In this document: in pieces, positions 1 through 6,660 of the stretch
Position numbering within the stretch: the stretch's first letter is position 1
How the letters are laid out: every line of letters begins with the position of its first letter
Assembly: GCA_945860165.1 (NCBI GenBank)
Contig: CAMAPL010000025.1
Coordinates: forward strand, 1-32,059
From: Rhizobium sp. Q54
Lineage (GTDB): Bacteria > Pseudomonadota > Alphaproteobacteria > Micropepsales > Micropepsaceae
Length of the DNA: 32,059 nt
Direction of reading: 5' to 3'
The notes under the pieces: generated by a model
Databases searched by the model: none
What the model was told of the DNA's origin: nothing
The model's input: the letters and a program-made list of their open reading frames with translations, nothing else
Program-made: the position numbers and the translations under genes

Positions 1-107
1 ACGGCTTTGTCGACACCAGGCTTCACCTTGGTCTCAAGGGCTACAGCCTTCTTCTGAAGTTCAGCGATACGAGCCTGGATGGTTTTCAGTGAGATTGAAC
101 GAGCCAT
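1..107 (-). CDS. H-NS-like nucleoid protein, N-terminal part only (runs off the window)
   Basis: Only about 35 residues are visible, beginning MARSISLKTIQARIAELQKK. The pattern is a short basic start followed by a charged amphipathic helix rich in Ala, Glu, Leu and Lys. This resembles the N-terminal oligomerisation helix of H-NS-family proteins of Proteobacteria, which bind AT-rich DNA and silence acquired genes. The start is supported by a GAGGAAA ribosome binding site about ten bases upstream. The DNA-binding C-terminal domain would lie outside the window, so the family call is tentative. Its upstream region carries the tandem palindromic array at 199-255. An H-NS homologue on an island edge is a common arrangement, but any small coiled-coil protein could begin this way. 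Confidence 0.4.
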   Translation of the reverse strand, partial: MARSISLKTIQARIAELQKKAVALETKVKPGVDKA

Positions 108-198
108 ATGAAGCGCATTTCCTCGGTTGATGTGATGGGGGGAGGGTACACCCTGGGCGGCTTGGTGGGGCAGGGTTTCTTATAAGAAAATCCGTTCC

Positions 199-255
199 AA
201 ATTGAACACTGTTCATTTTGGAAATTGAACACTGTTCATTTAGCAAATTGAACAG
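199..255. promoter_or_regulatory. Tandem palindromic operator array, 23-bp period
   Basis: An identical 20-mer occurs at 199-218 and 222-241. Each copy contains the perfect palindrome TGAACA-C-TGTTCA. A third copy begins in register at 245 but only its left half (AAATTGAACA) is kept. The unit period is 23 bp, about two helical turns, so bound dimers would lie on the same face of the DNA. The array sits 92-148 bp upstream of the H-NS-like start codon. The palindrome resembles TetR-family operators, but no regulator gene is visible. Autoregulation or control by an island-encoded repressor is inference. Confidence 0.6.
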
Positions 256-402
256 AAACCCAACGAAAACAGCTACCTAGATATAGGAAATTTACCAATT
301 AAATCAAATACTTGACCGCAATCCGAAATAAACGGATCGTAAACGGATTTATTTGTAGTGCGTTTAACCCCATAGAATATGGCTTTGGAAATAGTACCGT
401 CA

Positions 403-448
403 CTTGCCAAGGTTAAGGTCGACGGTTCGAATCCGTTTGCCCGCTCCA
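403..448 (+). mobile_element. att-like 3' fragment of tRNA-Gly(GCC)
   Basis: These 46 nt match the 3' part of an alphaproteobacterial tRNA-Gly. The anticodon loop TTGCCAA (anticodon GCC) is at 404-410, the 3' anticodon strand GGTTA at 411-415 and a short variable loop at 416-420. The T arm GACGG-TTCGAAT-CCGTT is at 421-437, the acceptor strand TGCCCGC at 438-444, the discriminator T at 445 and an encoded CCA at 446-448. Upstream of position 403 the sequence does not pair as a D arm, anticodon stem or acceptor partner, so this is not a functional tRNA. Such 3' fragments are the classic duplicate left by tRNA-targeting tyrosine recombinases. Confidence 0.75.
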
Positions 449-466
449 ATTTTATCACAATAAAAT
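449..466. other. AT-only inverted repeat just after the tRNA fragment
   Basis: ATTTTAT (449-455) and ATAAAAT (460-466) form a perfect 7-bp inverted repeat around CACA, one base after the CCA end of the tRNA fragment. It may be part of the recombination core, a weak terminator remnant of the original tRNA, or chance in AT-rich DNA. Confidence 0.35.
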
Positions 467-485
467 CAAATGCTTATTATGAAGC

Positions 486-501
486 CGCCCCTACGGGGGC
501 G
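486..501. terminator. Stable hairpin with UACG tetraloop
   Basis: CGCCCC (486-491), loop TACG, GGGGCG (496-501). A C(UACG)G tetraloop is exceptionally stable. On the + strand it is followed by an imperfect T-rich tract (ATTTATTTG), which would suit termination after the ancestral tRNA-Gly. It also lies about 60 bp past the stop of the leftward SDR gene and may act for both. The remaining DNA between 502 and 563 shows nothing else. Confidence 0.5.
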
Positions 502-563
502 CGGACATTTATTTGTCGGGAAACCGGCAGGAAACCATTCTGGTTCGGCTAGGCGCTTCTCGA

Positions 564-1313
564 TTAATAGGTTGTGCGGCCGCCCGACGTGTCCAGCGTC
601 GAGGCGGTGGTGAACGAGCATTCCTCGCTCGCCAGCCAGCAGACAGCGGCGGCGTTTTCTGTCGCCAAGCCGAAGCGCTCCATCGGAATCTTTGACCTCA
701 TATAGTCGATATGGCTCTGCGGCACACCCTCCAGAATTGGGCTTTCAAAGGTCGCAGGCGTCACGGCGTTGACGATCACGCCCTTGGTCGCAAGTTCCTT
801 GCCCAGCGACTTGGTGAAACCCAGCACCGCGGCCTTGGACGCAGAATAGGCGCTCGCATTGGGATTGCCTTCTTTGCCCGCGACCGATGAAATATTGACG
901 ATGCGGCCATAACCGTTTTCCAGCATCAGCGGCGTCACGAAGCGGCAGCAATAGAACAGGCCGTTGACGTTGACATCCATTACCTTCAGCCAGCTGTCTA
1001 TCGGATAGGTCACGACCGGGCCGGTGGTGCCGGTGATGCCGGCGCTATTGACCAGAATGTCGATGTTGCCCAGCACCTTCTTGCTTTCGGCGGCGGCGGC
1101 TTCGACCGCCTTGGCGTCGCTGATATCCAGCGCGATGGTGTGGACGGCACCGGTTTGCGTCTTGGCCGCCGCCAGCGTGTCGGAATTCTTGTCCCACAGG
1201 CAGACCTTGCCGCCTTCCGCCGTGATGCGCTTGGCCGTTTCCAGCCCCAGGCCTGACGCGCCGCCGGTTACGATGGCGGTGCGGCCGTTGAAGCGCCCAG
1301 TGTACACGGTCAT
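564..1313 (-). CDS. NAD-dependent short-chain dehydrogenase/reductase, probably on a sugar acid
   Basis: A classical SDR of 249 residues, normal for the family. Visible features are the Rossmann motif TGGASGLG (16-23), an acidic Asp at position 41 after strand beta-2 (favouring NAD over NADP), NSAG (89-92), catalytic Ser142/143 and YSASK with Tyr156 and Lys160. The C-terminal SGGRTTY tail resembles SDRs acting on 2-keto-3-deoxy sugar acids or sugars, but the substrate cannot be read from sequence. An AAGGATC ribosome binding site sits eight bases before the start. It is transcribed divergently from the sugar-acid operon at 1511-5362 and shares its promoter region. A dehydrogenase for a sugar or keto-deoxy-acid in the same route is the natural reading; a general 3-oxoacyl-type reductase is the alternative. 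Confidence 0.8.
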   Translation of the reverse strand: MTVYTGRFNGRTAIVTGGASGLGLETAKRITAEGGKVCLWDKNSDTLAAAKTQTGAVHTIALDISDAKAVEAAAAESKKVLGNIDILVNSAGITGTTGPVVTYPIDSWLKVMDVNVNGLFYCCRFVTPLMLENGYGRIVNISSVAGKEGNPNASAYSASKAAVLGFTKSLGKELATKGVIVNAVTPATFESPILEGVPQSHIDYMRSKIPMERFGLATENAAAVCWLASEECSFTTASTLDTSGGRTTY

Positions 1314-1369
1314 GCGATGATCCTTGTTTGAAATAGCGCCGGTTATAGCAGCGGCCCATTAAAAGAAAA

Positions 1370-1399
1370 TGCTGCAACGCAATAGTCGACAAAATGTCG
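1370..1399. promoter_or_regulatory. Candidate operator between divergent SDR and sugar-acid operon
   Basis: Two elements lie side by side in the 197-bp divergent intergenic region. TGCTGCAACGCAA (1370-1382) resembles motifs near 5367, 25636 and 27697. The perfect palindrome CGACA-AAA-TGTCG is at 1387-1399. Position between divergent genes of one pathway fits a shared regulator site. The TGCTGC...GCA form recalls PhaR-type sites of alphaproteobacteria, but this is only similarity by eye. Confidence 0.35.
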
Positions 1400-1510
1400 C
1401 GATAGTGTGGCCAGACTGGCCCGCACCAAGACTGGCTTCTGTCAGGCCCGCTTGTCTAAAGTGGCGGGGGCCGCGCCGGTGAACGCGGCAATTCGGGAAT
1501 GGAGAGATAC

Positions 1511-2626
1511 ATGGATCGCAGGAAATTCTTTGGCCTTTCGGTCGCGGCTGGCGGGTTGCTGGCGGCGAAATCGGCGGCCGCACAGGCCACTGGCCCCGCC
1601 TATAACGGCGTGCCGCGCATGGAAGTGCAGCCCAAGCTGCGCCAGCAGCAGCAATTCCGCATCGGCTACACCACCAATACCCGCGGCGGCTGGGAAGGTG
1701 ATCCCTTCGTCGGCATCACCGAAGGCCGCGATGTCGGCTTCCGCTATTTCGAGATTTTCGGCTCCTCCTTCTGCGCAACCAAGGACGGGCTTGAGGCTCC
1801 GCCGCGCGATACCCAGACGATGAAGGCCTGGCCGAACGGCTATAGCTGGAAACAGCCAACCGGCCCGCGCAAGAAGCGCGAAGTCTATTATGCCGACCGC
1901 TGGGAAGCCCTGCAGCACCGCATGTATGAAATCGGGGCGCAGTTCACCGCCATCACCGGCGGGGATGCGGGCGGCAGCACCGACTTCCACGATCCGGCCC
2001 AGCGCAAGGCGGTGGTGGACAATCACTTCAACATGACGCGTTTCGCACGCCGCTTCGGCTGCGACCATCAGAAGACCAATACCGGCGCCCGCAAGCAGCC
2101 TGGCGGCACACCCGATGCCGACCTGAAGGAAATCGCCATCACCTGCGATCTTCTGGGCAAGCGCATCCGCGAAGAACTGGGTATGACCTTCGGCGTACAT
2201 CCGCATCTGGGCAGCCAGATCCAGAACGAGCATGAGACCAACTACATCTTGGAAAATACCCGGCCCGAAAATGTCGGCCTGATCCTGGACACCGGCCATA
2301 TCACTATGGCGGGCATGGACCCGGTGGCCTTGGCCAAGAAATACGGCCACCGCGTTCTGGAATTTCACTTCAAGGACACCGGCAGGGCCGATCGCGGCGG
2401 CACCAGGAATGTGCCCACACCCCAGCGCGATATGATGAACGATCCTTATTTCTATCCGATGGGCGAAGGCGGCGTGGATTTCCCGGCGATAATGGCCTAT
2501 CTGAAATCCATCAACTGGCGCGGTCATCTCAATGTCGAGCTGGACACCTCGCCCTGGCGCACGCCCAAGGAAAGCGCGCGCATCACCGCCAACTATATCC
2601 GCAACACCCTGAAGCTCGAGCTGTAG
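1511..2626 (+). CDS. Tat-exported TIM-barrel protein, xylose isomerase/sugar epimerase-like
   Basis: 371 residues from the ATG preceded by GGAGAG; an upstream in-frame ATG at 1499 is less likely. The protein opens MDRRKFFGLSVAAGG, a twin-arginine signal with an Ala-rich segment ending near residue 25, so the folded enzyme should act in the periplasm. The body is of the AP-endonuclease-2/xylose-isomerase TIM-barrel type. Candidate metal ligands are an early Glu (EIFG, 81-84), GVHPHLGS (228-235), LDTGH (259-263), EFHFKDTG (284-291) and NVELDTS (341-347). Family members isomerise or epimerise sugars or use keto-sugars; the substrate here is unknown. Its stop is seven bases from the next gene, so it is the first gene of the operon. 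An exported enzyme in an operon of otherwise cytosolic enzymes is unusual. Confidence 0.8.
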   Translation: MDRRKFFGLSVAAGGLLAAKSAAAQATGPAYNGVPRMEVQPKLRQQQQFRIGYTTNTRGGWEGDPFVGITEGRDVGFRYFEIFGSSFCATKDGLEAPPRDTQTMKAWPNGYSWKQPTGPRKKREVYYADRWEALQHRMYEIGAQFTAITGGDAGGSTDFHDPAQRKAVVDNHFNMTRFARRFGCDHQKTNTGARKQPGGTPDADLKEIAITCDLLGKRIREELGMTFGVHPHLGSQIQNEHETNYILENTRPENVGLILDTGHITMAGMDPVALAKKYGHRVLEFHFKDTGRADRGGTRNVPTPQRDMMNDPYFYPMGEGGVDFPAIMAYLKSINWRGHLNVELDTSPWRTPKESARITANYIRNTLKLEL

Positions 2627-2633
2627 AATCGTC

Positions 2634-3785
2634 ATGACGAACACCACGTCCTTTCCGCTTCCCCATGACTGGCGCGATGCCGTGCTGGTCGGCCGTCTGG
2701 ACCTGGGCGAAGGCCCGACCCCGGTGGTGGTGAAGGAGGGCCGGGTGTTCGACGTGTCGGCCACGGCGCCGACCACGGCGCAGCTGTTGGAAAAATGGAA
2801 CGGCACCGTGCCGCCCGGAAAAGACCTTGGCGACATCAACGACCTGGGTCTTTCCACCGCCTGGAGCGAGACAAAAGGCAACGTGAAGTTGCTGGCGCCG
2901 GTGGACCTGCAATGCGTCAAGGCGGCCGGCGTAACCTTCGCGGTCTCGGCGATGGAACGGGTGATCGAGGAACGCGCTCAGGGCGTTCCGGCGCGCGCCC
3001 GGGCCATCCGCGAAGAACTGGCGGCCAAGATCGGCACCGATATACGCAAGGTGGTGCCGGGCAGCGGCGAAGCCCAGAAGCTGAAGGAGGCGCTGATCGC
3101 CGACAAGCTGTGGTCGCAATATCTCGAGGTGGCGATCGGCCCCGACGCCGAAGTCTTCACCAAGGCGCCACCGCTGTCGTCGGTCGGCTGGGGCGACTAT
3201 GTCGGCATCCGCACCCAGTCCACCTGGAACAATCCTGAGCCCGAAGTGGTAATCGTGGTGGACCGGGCCGGCAAGGCGGTGGGGGCAACCCTCGGCAACG
3301 ACGTGAACCTGCGCGACTATGAAGGGCGCAGCGCGCTTCTGCTGGGCAAGGCCAAGGATAACAACGCGGCCTCGGCGCTCGGCCCCTTTATCCGCATGTT
3401 CGACGACAAGTTCACTATGGACCATGTCCGCAATGCGGTGGTCGAGCTGGAAATCGTCGGCACAGACAATTACCGGCTGGAAGGCAAGAGCACGATGGCG
3501 GAAATCAGCCGCGATCCGCTCGAGCTGGTGAAGCAGACCATCAGCGAGCACCAGTACCCCGACGGCTTTGTGCTCTATTGCGGCACTCTGTTCGCGCCCA
3601 CCCAGGACCGCGACACGCCCGGCGCCGGCTTCACCCACAAGGAGGGTGACGTGGTGCGCGTCTCCACCCCCAAGCTGGGCGTGCTGGAAAACCGGGTCAC
3701 CACCTGCAAGCAGGCGCCGCCGTGGAGTTTCGGCATTGCCGACCTGATGAAGAACCTTCTCAAACGCGGGCTTTTGAAGGCCTGA
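2634..3785 (+). CDS. FAH-family 2-keto-3-deoxy-pentonate dehydratase (XylX/AraD1-like)
   Basis: 383 residues, the length of the longer fumarylacetoacetate-hydrolase-family enzymes such as Caulobacter XylX. These dehydrate 2-keto-3-deoxy-D-xylonate or -arabinonate to alpha-ketoglutarate semialdehyde. The catalytic core keeps the family metal ligands: PEPE (Glu202, Glu204), GNDVNLRDYEG (Asp223) and LGKAKDNNAASALGP (238-251). The N-terminal 90 residues form the accessory domain of this subfamily. No signal peptide, so cytosolic. It lies seven bases after the TIM-barrel gene and is followed by a semialdehyde dehydrogenase, exactly the next step of the Weimberg-type route. That context is the main reason for preferring a dehydratase over a diketo-acid hydrolase. 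C5 stereochemistry cannot be told. Confidence 0.75.
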   Translation: MTNTTSFPLPHDWRDAVLVGRLDLGEGPTPVVVKEGRVFDVSATAPTTAQLLEKWNGTVPPGKDLGDINDLGLSTAWSETKGNVKLLAPVDLQCVKAAGVTFAVSAMERVIEERAQGVPARARAIREELAAKIGTDIRKVVPGSGEAQKLKEALIADKLWSQYLEVAIGPDAEVFTKAPPLSSVGWGDYVGIRTQSTWNNPEPEVVIVVDRAGKAVGATLGNDVNLRDYEGRSALLLGKAKDNNAASALGPFIRMFDDKFTMDHVRNAVVELEIVGTDNYRLEGKSTMAEISRDPLELVKQTISEHQYPDGFVLYCGTLFAPTQDRDTPGAGFTHKEGDVVRVSTPKLGVLENRVTTCKQAPPWSFGIADLMKNLLKRGLLKA

Positions 3786-3796
3786 AGCGGCCTTTT
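3777..3796 (+). terminator. Hairpin overlapping the stop codon of the FAH gene
   Basis: AAGGCC (3777-3782) and GGCCTT (3789-3794) form a 6-bp stem around TGAAGC, followed by two further T. The left arm lies in the last codons. The stem is short, so partial termination or mRNA processing between the dehydratase and the dehydrogenase is more likely than a full stop. Confidence 0.45.
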
Positions 3797-3922
3797 CAGC
3801 CATACCTTCAAAGCACCACCGGGATGCGGTTTCGGGGTTGGATTAGGCCGTCCAACCCCTTAAATACCCACCAGCCCCCACTCACTTCACGATTAAACAG
3901 TCCCCATCCAGGAGAGATTTTG

Positions 3923-5362
3923 ATGACCGAGACCCTGACCCATTTTATCGGCGGCAAGCAGATTTCCGCCCCCGGTGCGCTCGAAAGCATCAATCCCTCC
4001 AACACCAAGGAAGTGATCGCCAGATTCCCGGACGGCAGCCCGGAAGATGTGAACAAGGCCGTCGAAGCCGCCCGCAGCGCCCAGCCCGCCTGGGCCGCCT
4101 CCAGCCCCGAAGTCCGCGCCGACATCCTGGACAAGGCCGGCAGCCTGATCATGGAGCGCAAGGAAGTCATCGGTAAGCTCCTGGCACGCGAAGAAGGCAA
4201 GACCCTTCCCGAAGCCATCGGCGAGACCGCCCGCGCCGCCCGCATCTTCAAATATTTCGCCGGCGAAGCCCTGCGCCGCCACGGCCAGAATCTGGAATCC
4301 ACCCGTCCCGGCGTCGAAGTCCAGACCTATCGCGAAGCGGTCGGCGTCTATGGCCTGATCACGCCCTGGAACTTCCCCATCGCCATTCCGGCCTGGAAGA
4401 TGGCCCCGGCGCTGGCCTTCGGCAACACGGTTGTGCTGAAGCCCGCCAACCCGACGCCCGCCACCGCCCATGCGCTTGTTTCCATTCTGCATGAAGCCGG
4501 TGCGCCGGCCGGCATCGTGAACCTAGTGCTGGGCCGCGGCATTGTCGGCGATGCGCTGTCTAAGCATCCCGACGTCAATGGCATCTCGTTCACCGGCTCG
4601 CAGGGCGTCGGCTCCAAGGTCGCGCTGGCGGCGGTGTCGCGCCAGGCCCGCGTGCAGATGGAAATGGGCGGCAAGAATCCGCTGGTGGTGCTGGACGATG
4701 CGGAATTCGACCGCGCCGTGCAGATCGCGGTGGACGGCGGCTATTTCGCCACTGGCCAGCGTTGTACCGCCTCCAGCCGCATCTTCGTGCAGGCTGGCAT
4801 CTATGACAAGTTCATCGCCGCTGTTGCCGAACGCGCCAGGGCGCTGAAGGTCGGCGATGCGCTGGACCCCACCACCCAGATGGGCCCGGCCGTGACCGAT
4901 GCCCAGCTGAAGGGCAACCTGGATTATGTTGACATGGCGATTAAGGAAGGCGGCCGCCTGCTGGCCGGTGGTTCCTCGCCGCTCGAACTGGGCACGCCGG
5001 GCTATTACATGAGCCCGACCCTGATCGTGGACACCAAGGCCTCCGACCGCATCAACAACGAAGAAGTGTTCGGCCCGGTCGTGTCGGTGGTGAAGATCAA
5101 GGACTATGAAGAAGGCCTGGCGCTGTCCAACGCGGGCAATTTCGGCCTGTCCGCCGGCATCGTCACCAGCAGTCTGAAATATGCGCGTCACTACCAGCGC
5201 AACGTCAAGGCGGGCATGGTGATGATCAACTTGCCGACCGCCGGCGTGGATTATCATGTGCCGTTCGGCGGCTCGCGCGGTTCGTCCTATGGCGCCCGCG
5301 AACAGGGCTTCTCGGCGGTGGAATTCTTCACCCAGATCAAGACGGCTTATTCCTTCTCGTAG
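3923..5362 (+). CDS. Alpha-ketoglutarate semialdehyde dehydrogenase-like aldehyde dehydrogenase
   Basis: 479 residues, typical for NAD(P)-dependent aldehyde dehydrogenases of the KGSADH group, which oxidise 2,5-dioxopentanoate to 2-oxoglutarate. Catalytic residues are in place: Asn150 (TPWNFP), Lys173 (LKPAN), Glu247 (EMGGKNP) and Cys281 (GQRCTASSR). FGGSRGSSYG and GFSAVEFFTQIKT near the C-terminus are typical of this clade. The start at 3923 has GGAGAG ten bases upstream; the frame is open further upstream, but that part overlaps the previous gene and looks noncoding. Cytosolic. A 137-bp gap with a weak hairpin separates it from the dehydratase gene, and a strong terminator follows, so it closes the pathway block. 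Confidence 0.85.
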   Translation: MTETLTHFIGGKQISAPGALESINPSNTKEVIARFPDGSPEDVNKAVEAARSAQPAWAASSPEVRADILDKAGSLIMERKEVIGKLLAREEGKTLPEAIGETARAARIFKYFAGEALRRHGQNLESTRPGVEVQTYREAVGVYGLITPWNFPIAIPAWKMAPALAFGNTVVLKPANPTPATAHALVSILHEAGAPAGIVNLVLGRGIVGDALSKHPDVNGISFTGSQGVGSKVALAAVSRQARVQMEMGGKNPLVVLDDAEFDRAVQIAVDGGYFATGQRCTASSRIFVQAGIYDKFIAAVAERARALKVGDALDPTTQMGPAVTDAQLKGNLDYVDMAIKEGGRLLAGGSSPLELGTPGYYMSPTLIVDTKASDRINNEEVFGPVVSVVKIKDYEEGLALSNAGNFGLSAGIVTSSLKYARHYQRNVKAGMVMINLPTAGVDYHVPFGGSRGSSYGAREQGFSAVEFFTQIKTAYSFS

Positions 5363-5382
5363 GAAATTGCTGCATCGCAATC

Positions 5383-5414
5383 AAAAGGGCGGCGAAAGCC
5401 ACCCTTTTCTTTTT
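5383..5414 (+). terminator. Strong intrinsic terminator after the aldehyde dehydrogenase
   Basis: AAAAGGG-C-GGC, a GAAA tetraloop, GCC-A-CCCTTTT, then CTTTTT. The A-rich left arm and T-rich right arm make it usable from both sides. It marks the end of the sugar-acid operon. A TTGCTGCATCGCAA motif lies just before it at 5367-5380. Confidence 0.9.
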
Positions 5415-5468
5415 GGGGATCGGAACGTTAGAGTCGTCTCAATCAAGGAAAACATACGGGGTGGGAAC

Positions 5469-6617
5469 ATGCGCGCGATCTGGCTTGCAACGGCACTGAC
5501 GCTCACCCCTGTTGCGGCTTTCGCCGATATCGCGATCTCGGGACAGGACGGCAAGCAGGTCCGCGCCGGCGACGGCCTGCCGATGGTGCCGACGCCCGAC
5601 AGCGTCGCGGTGATCGAATTTTCCAGCAGCCGGGCGCCCCGGGTTATCGGCAGCATCGATATCTGCTCTACCCAGATGGGCCCGCCCAGCGCCATCGCGG
5701 TAGCGCCCGATTACAGTTTCGTACTGGCTACCTGCCCGCAGAAGTTCGTCGGTGACGGCAAGTTGGGGCCGGAAAACAAGGTGTCGGTGATCGGGCTCTC
5801 CGACCCCACCCATCCCAAGCTGTTGCAGACGGTGGAAGCGGGCCTCGGCGCCACTGGTGTCTTCCTGAACAAGAAGGCCAATATCGCGCTGGTCACCGGC
5901 ACCGGCGACGACACCATCACCCTGTTCACCATCAAGGACCGTCAGCTGACCCAAGCCAGCCAGGTCAAGCTCGAAGCCAAGGCCGAGCCGCGCGATGTGA
6001 TCATCGCCCCGGACGGCAGAAGCGCCTACGCGCTGCGCTTTGGTGATGCCAAGGTGACCAAGCTGGCGATCAATGACGATCAGATCTCGAGGGTGGCGGA
6101 CTTTGATGTCGGCGTGCAGCCGGACGGCGGCAATATTTCGGCAGATGGACGCTATCTGTTCGTCAACTTTTTTGGCGGCGCTCCCACCACCACCAAGGGT
6201 GTCGGTGCCACCGCAGCCATTGATACGCGCAGCGGCAAGATCGTGGATGCGCATGAAGTCGGCGCCTTACCGGAATCCGTGGTGCTGTCGCCTGACGGCA
6301 AATATGTCGCTGTGGTGATCGGCAATGGTTCGGCCACGGTGCGCAACGCGGCCAACTACAACAGCATCTTCGGCAAGCTCGCCATGTTCCAGGTGGGTAA
6401 AGGCGGCAAACTGACCCCCGTCACCGATGCAAAACTGGGCCATGCCTGCCAGGGCGTGGTGTTCAGCGACGATGGCAAGCGCCTTTTGGTGCAATGTTCG
6501 GTGGAACGCGACATCCGGGTGTTCGATTTCGACGGCAAGGTGCTGACCGAGCGCCCCGAGGCGATCCTGCCCATGGTGTCGCGCCCCGGCGCCATGGTGA
6601 CGGCCAGAACCCGCTAA
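5469..6617 (+). CDS. Secreted YncE/lactonase-like beta-propeller protein
   Basis: 382 residues. The start at 5469 gives a clear Sec signal peptide, MRAIWLATALTLTPVAAFA, cleaved before DIAIS, so the protein is periplasmic. The rest is a series of WD40/NHL-like blades with repeated APDYSFVLATC, APDGRSAYAL, SADGRYLFVN, SPDGKYVAVV and SDDGKRLLVQ signatures, as in YncE or 6-phosphogluconolactonase-type propellers. These bind ligands or open sugar lactones. No catalytic residue can be assigned with confidence. It follows the sugar-acid operon but is separated by a strong terminator, so it has its own transcript. A periplasmic lactonase would fit the neighbourhood, but a binding or scaffold role is equally possible. 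Confidence 0.7.
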   Translation: MRAIWLATALTLTPVAAFADIAISGQDGKQVRAGDGLPMVPTPDSVAVIEFSSSRAPRVIGSIDICSTQMGPPSAIAVAPDYSFVLATCPQKFVGDGKLGPENKVSVIGLSDPTHPKLLQTVEAGLGATGVFLNKKANIALVTGTGDDTITLFTIKDRQLTQASQVKLEAKAEPRDVIIAPDGRSAYALRFGDAKVTKLAINDDQISRVADFDVGVQPDGGNISADGRYLFVNFFGGAPTTTKGVGATAAIDTRSGKIVDAHEVGALPESVVLSPDGKYVAVVIGNGSATVRNAANYNSIFGKLAMFQVGKGGKLTPVTDAKLGHACQGVVFSDDGKRLLVQCSVERDIRVFDFDGKVLTERPEAILPMVSRPGAMVTARTR

Positions 6618-6631
6618 ACAAGACTTGCCAA

Positions 6632-6660
6632 GCGCCGTCCGTGCCCGCACATAGCGGCGC
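6632..6660 (+). other. Inverted repeat directly before the uup start codon
   Basis: GCGCCG (6632-6637) pairs with CGGCGC (6655-6660), which abuts the ATG at 6661. No good Shine-Dalgarno is seen, so the stem could limit initiation. The loop is 17 nt, so the structure may be weak. Confidence 0.25.

Larger units (their letters stand above)
1..448. mobile_element. Right edge of a probable tRNA-integrated genomic island
   Basis: This stretch is visibly richer in A and T than the rest of the window. It holds an H-NS-like gene start, a tandem operator array and, at its right limit, a 3' fragment of tRNA-Gly. Integrases that target the 3' end of a tRNA leave an intact tRNA at one end of the island and a 3' duplicate at the other. 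The fragment reads left to right, so the island would lie to its left, with the intact tRNA and integrase outside the window. No integrase is visible here, so the mobile nature is inferred from the att-like fragment and base composition. An old recombination scar would look similar. Confidence 0.5.

Noticed and set aside
273-458. 61-codon leftward frame containing NGFEPSTLTLA
   Set aside because: This peptide is the well-known artefact of translating the antisense of a tRNA 3' end; it supports the tRNA fragment instead.
1442-2920. 492-codon frame antisense to the TIM-barrel and FAH genes
   Set aside because: Low-complexity Gly/Ala/Arg-rich shadow frame typical of GC-rich DNA; the sense genes have motifs and ribosome binding sites.
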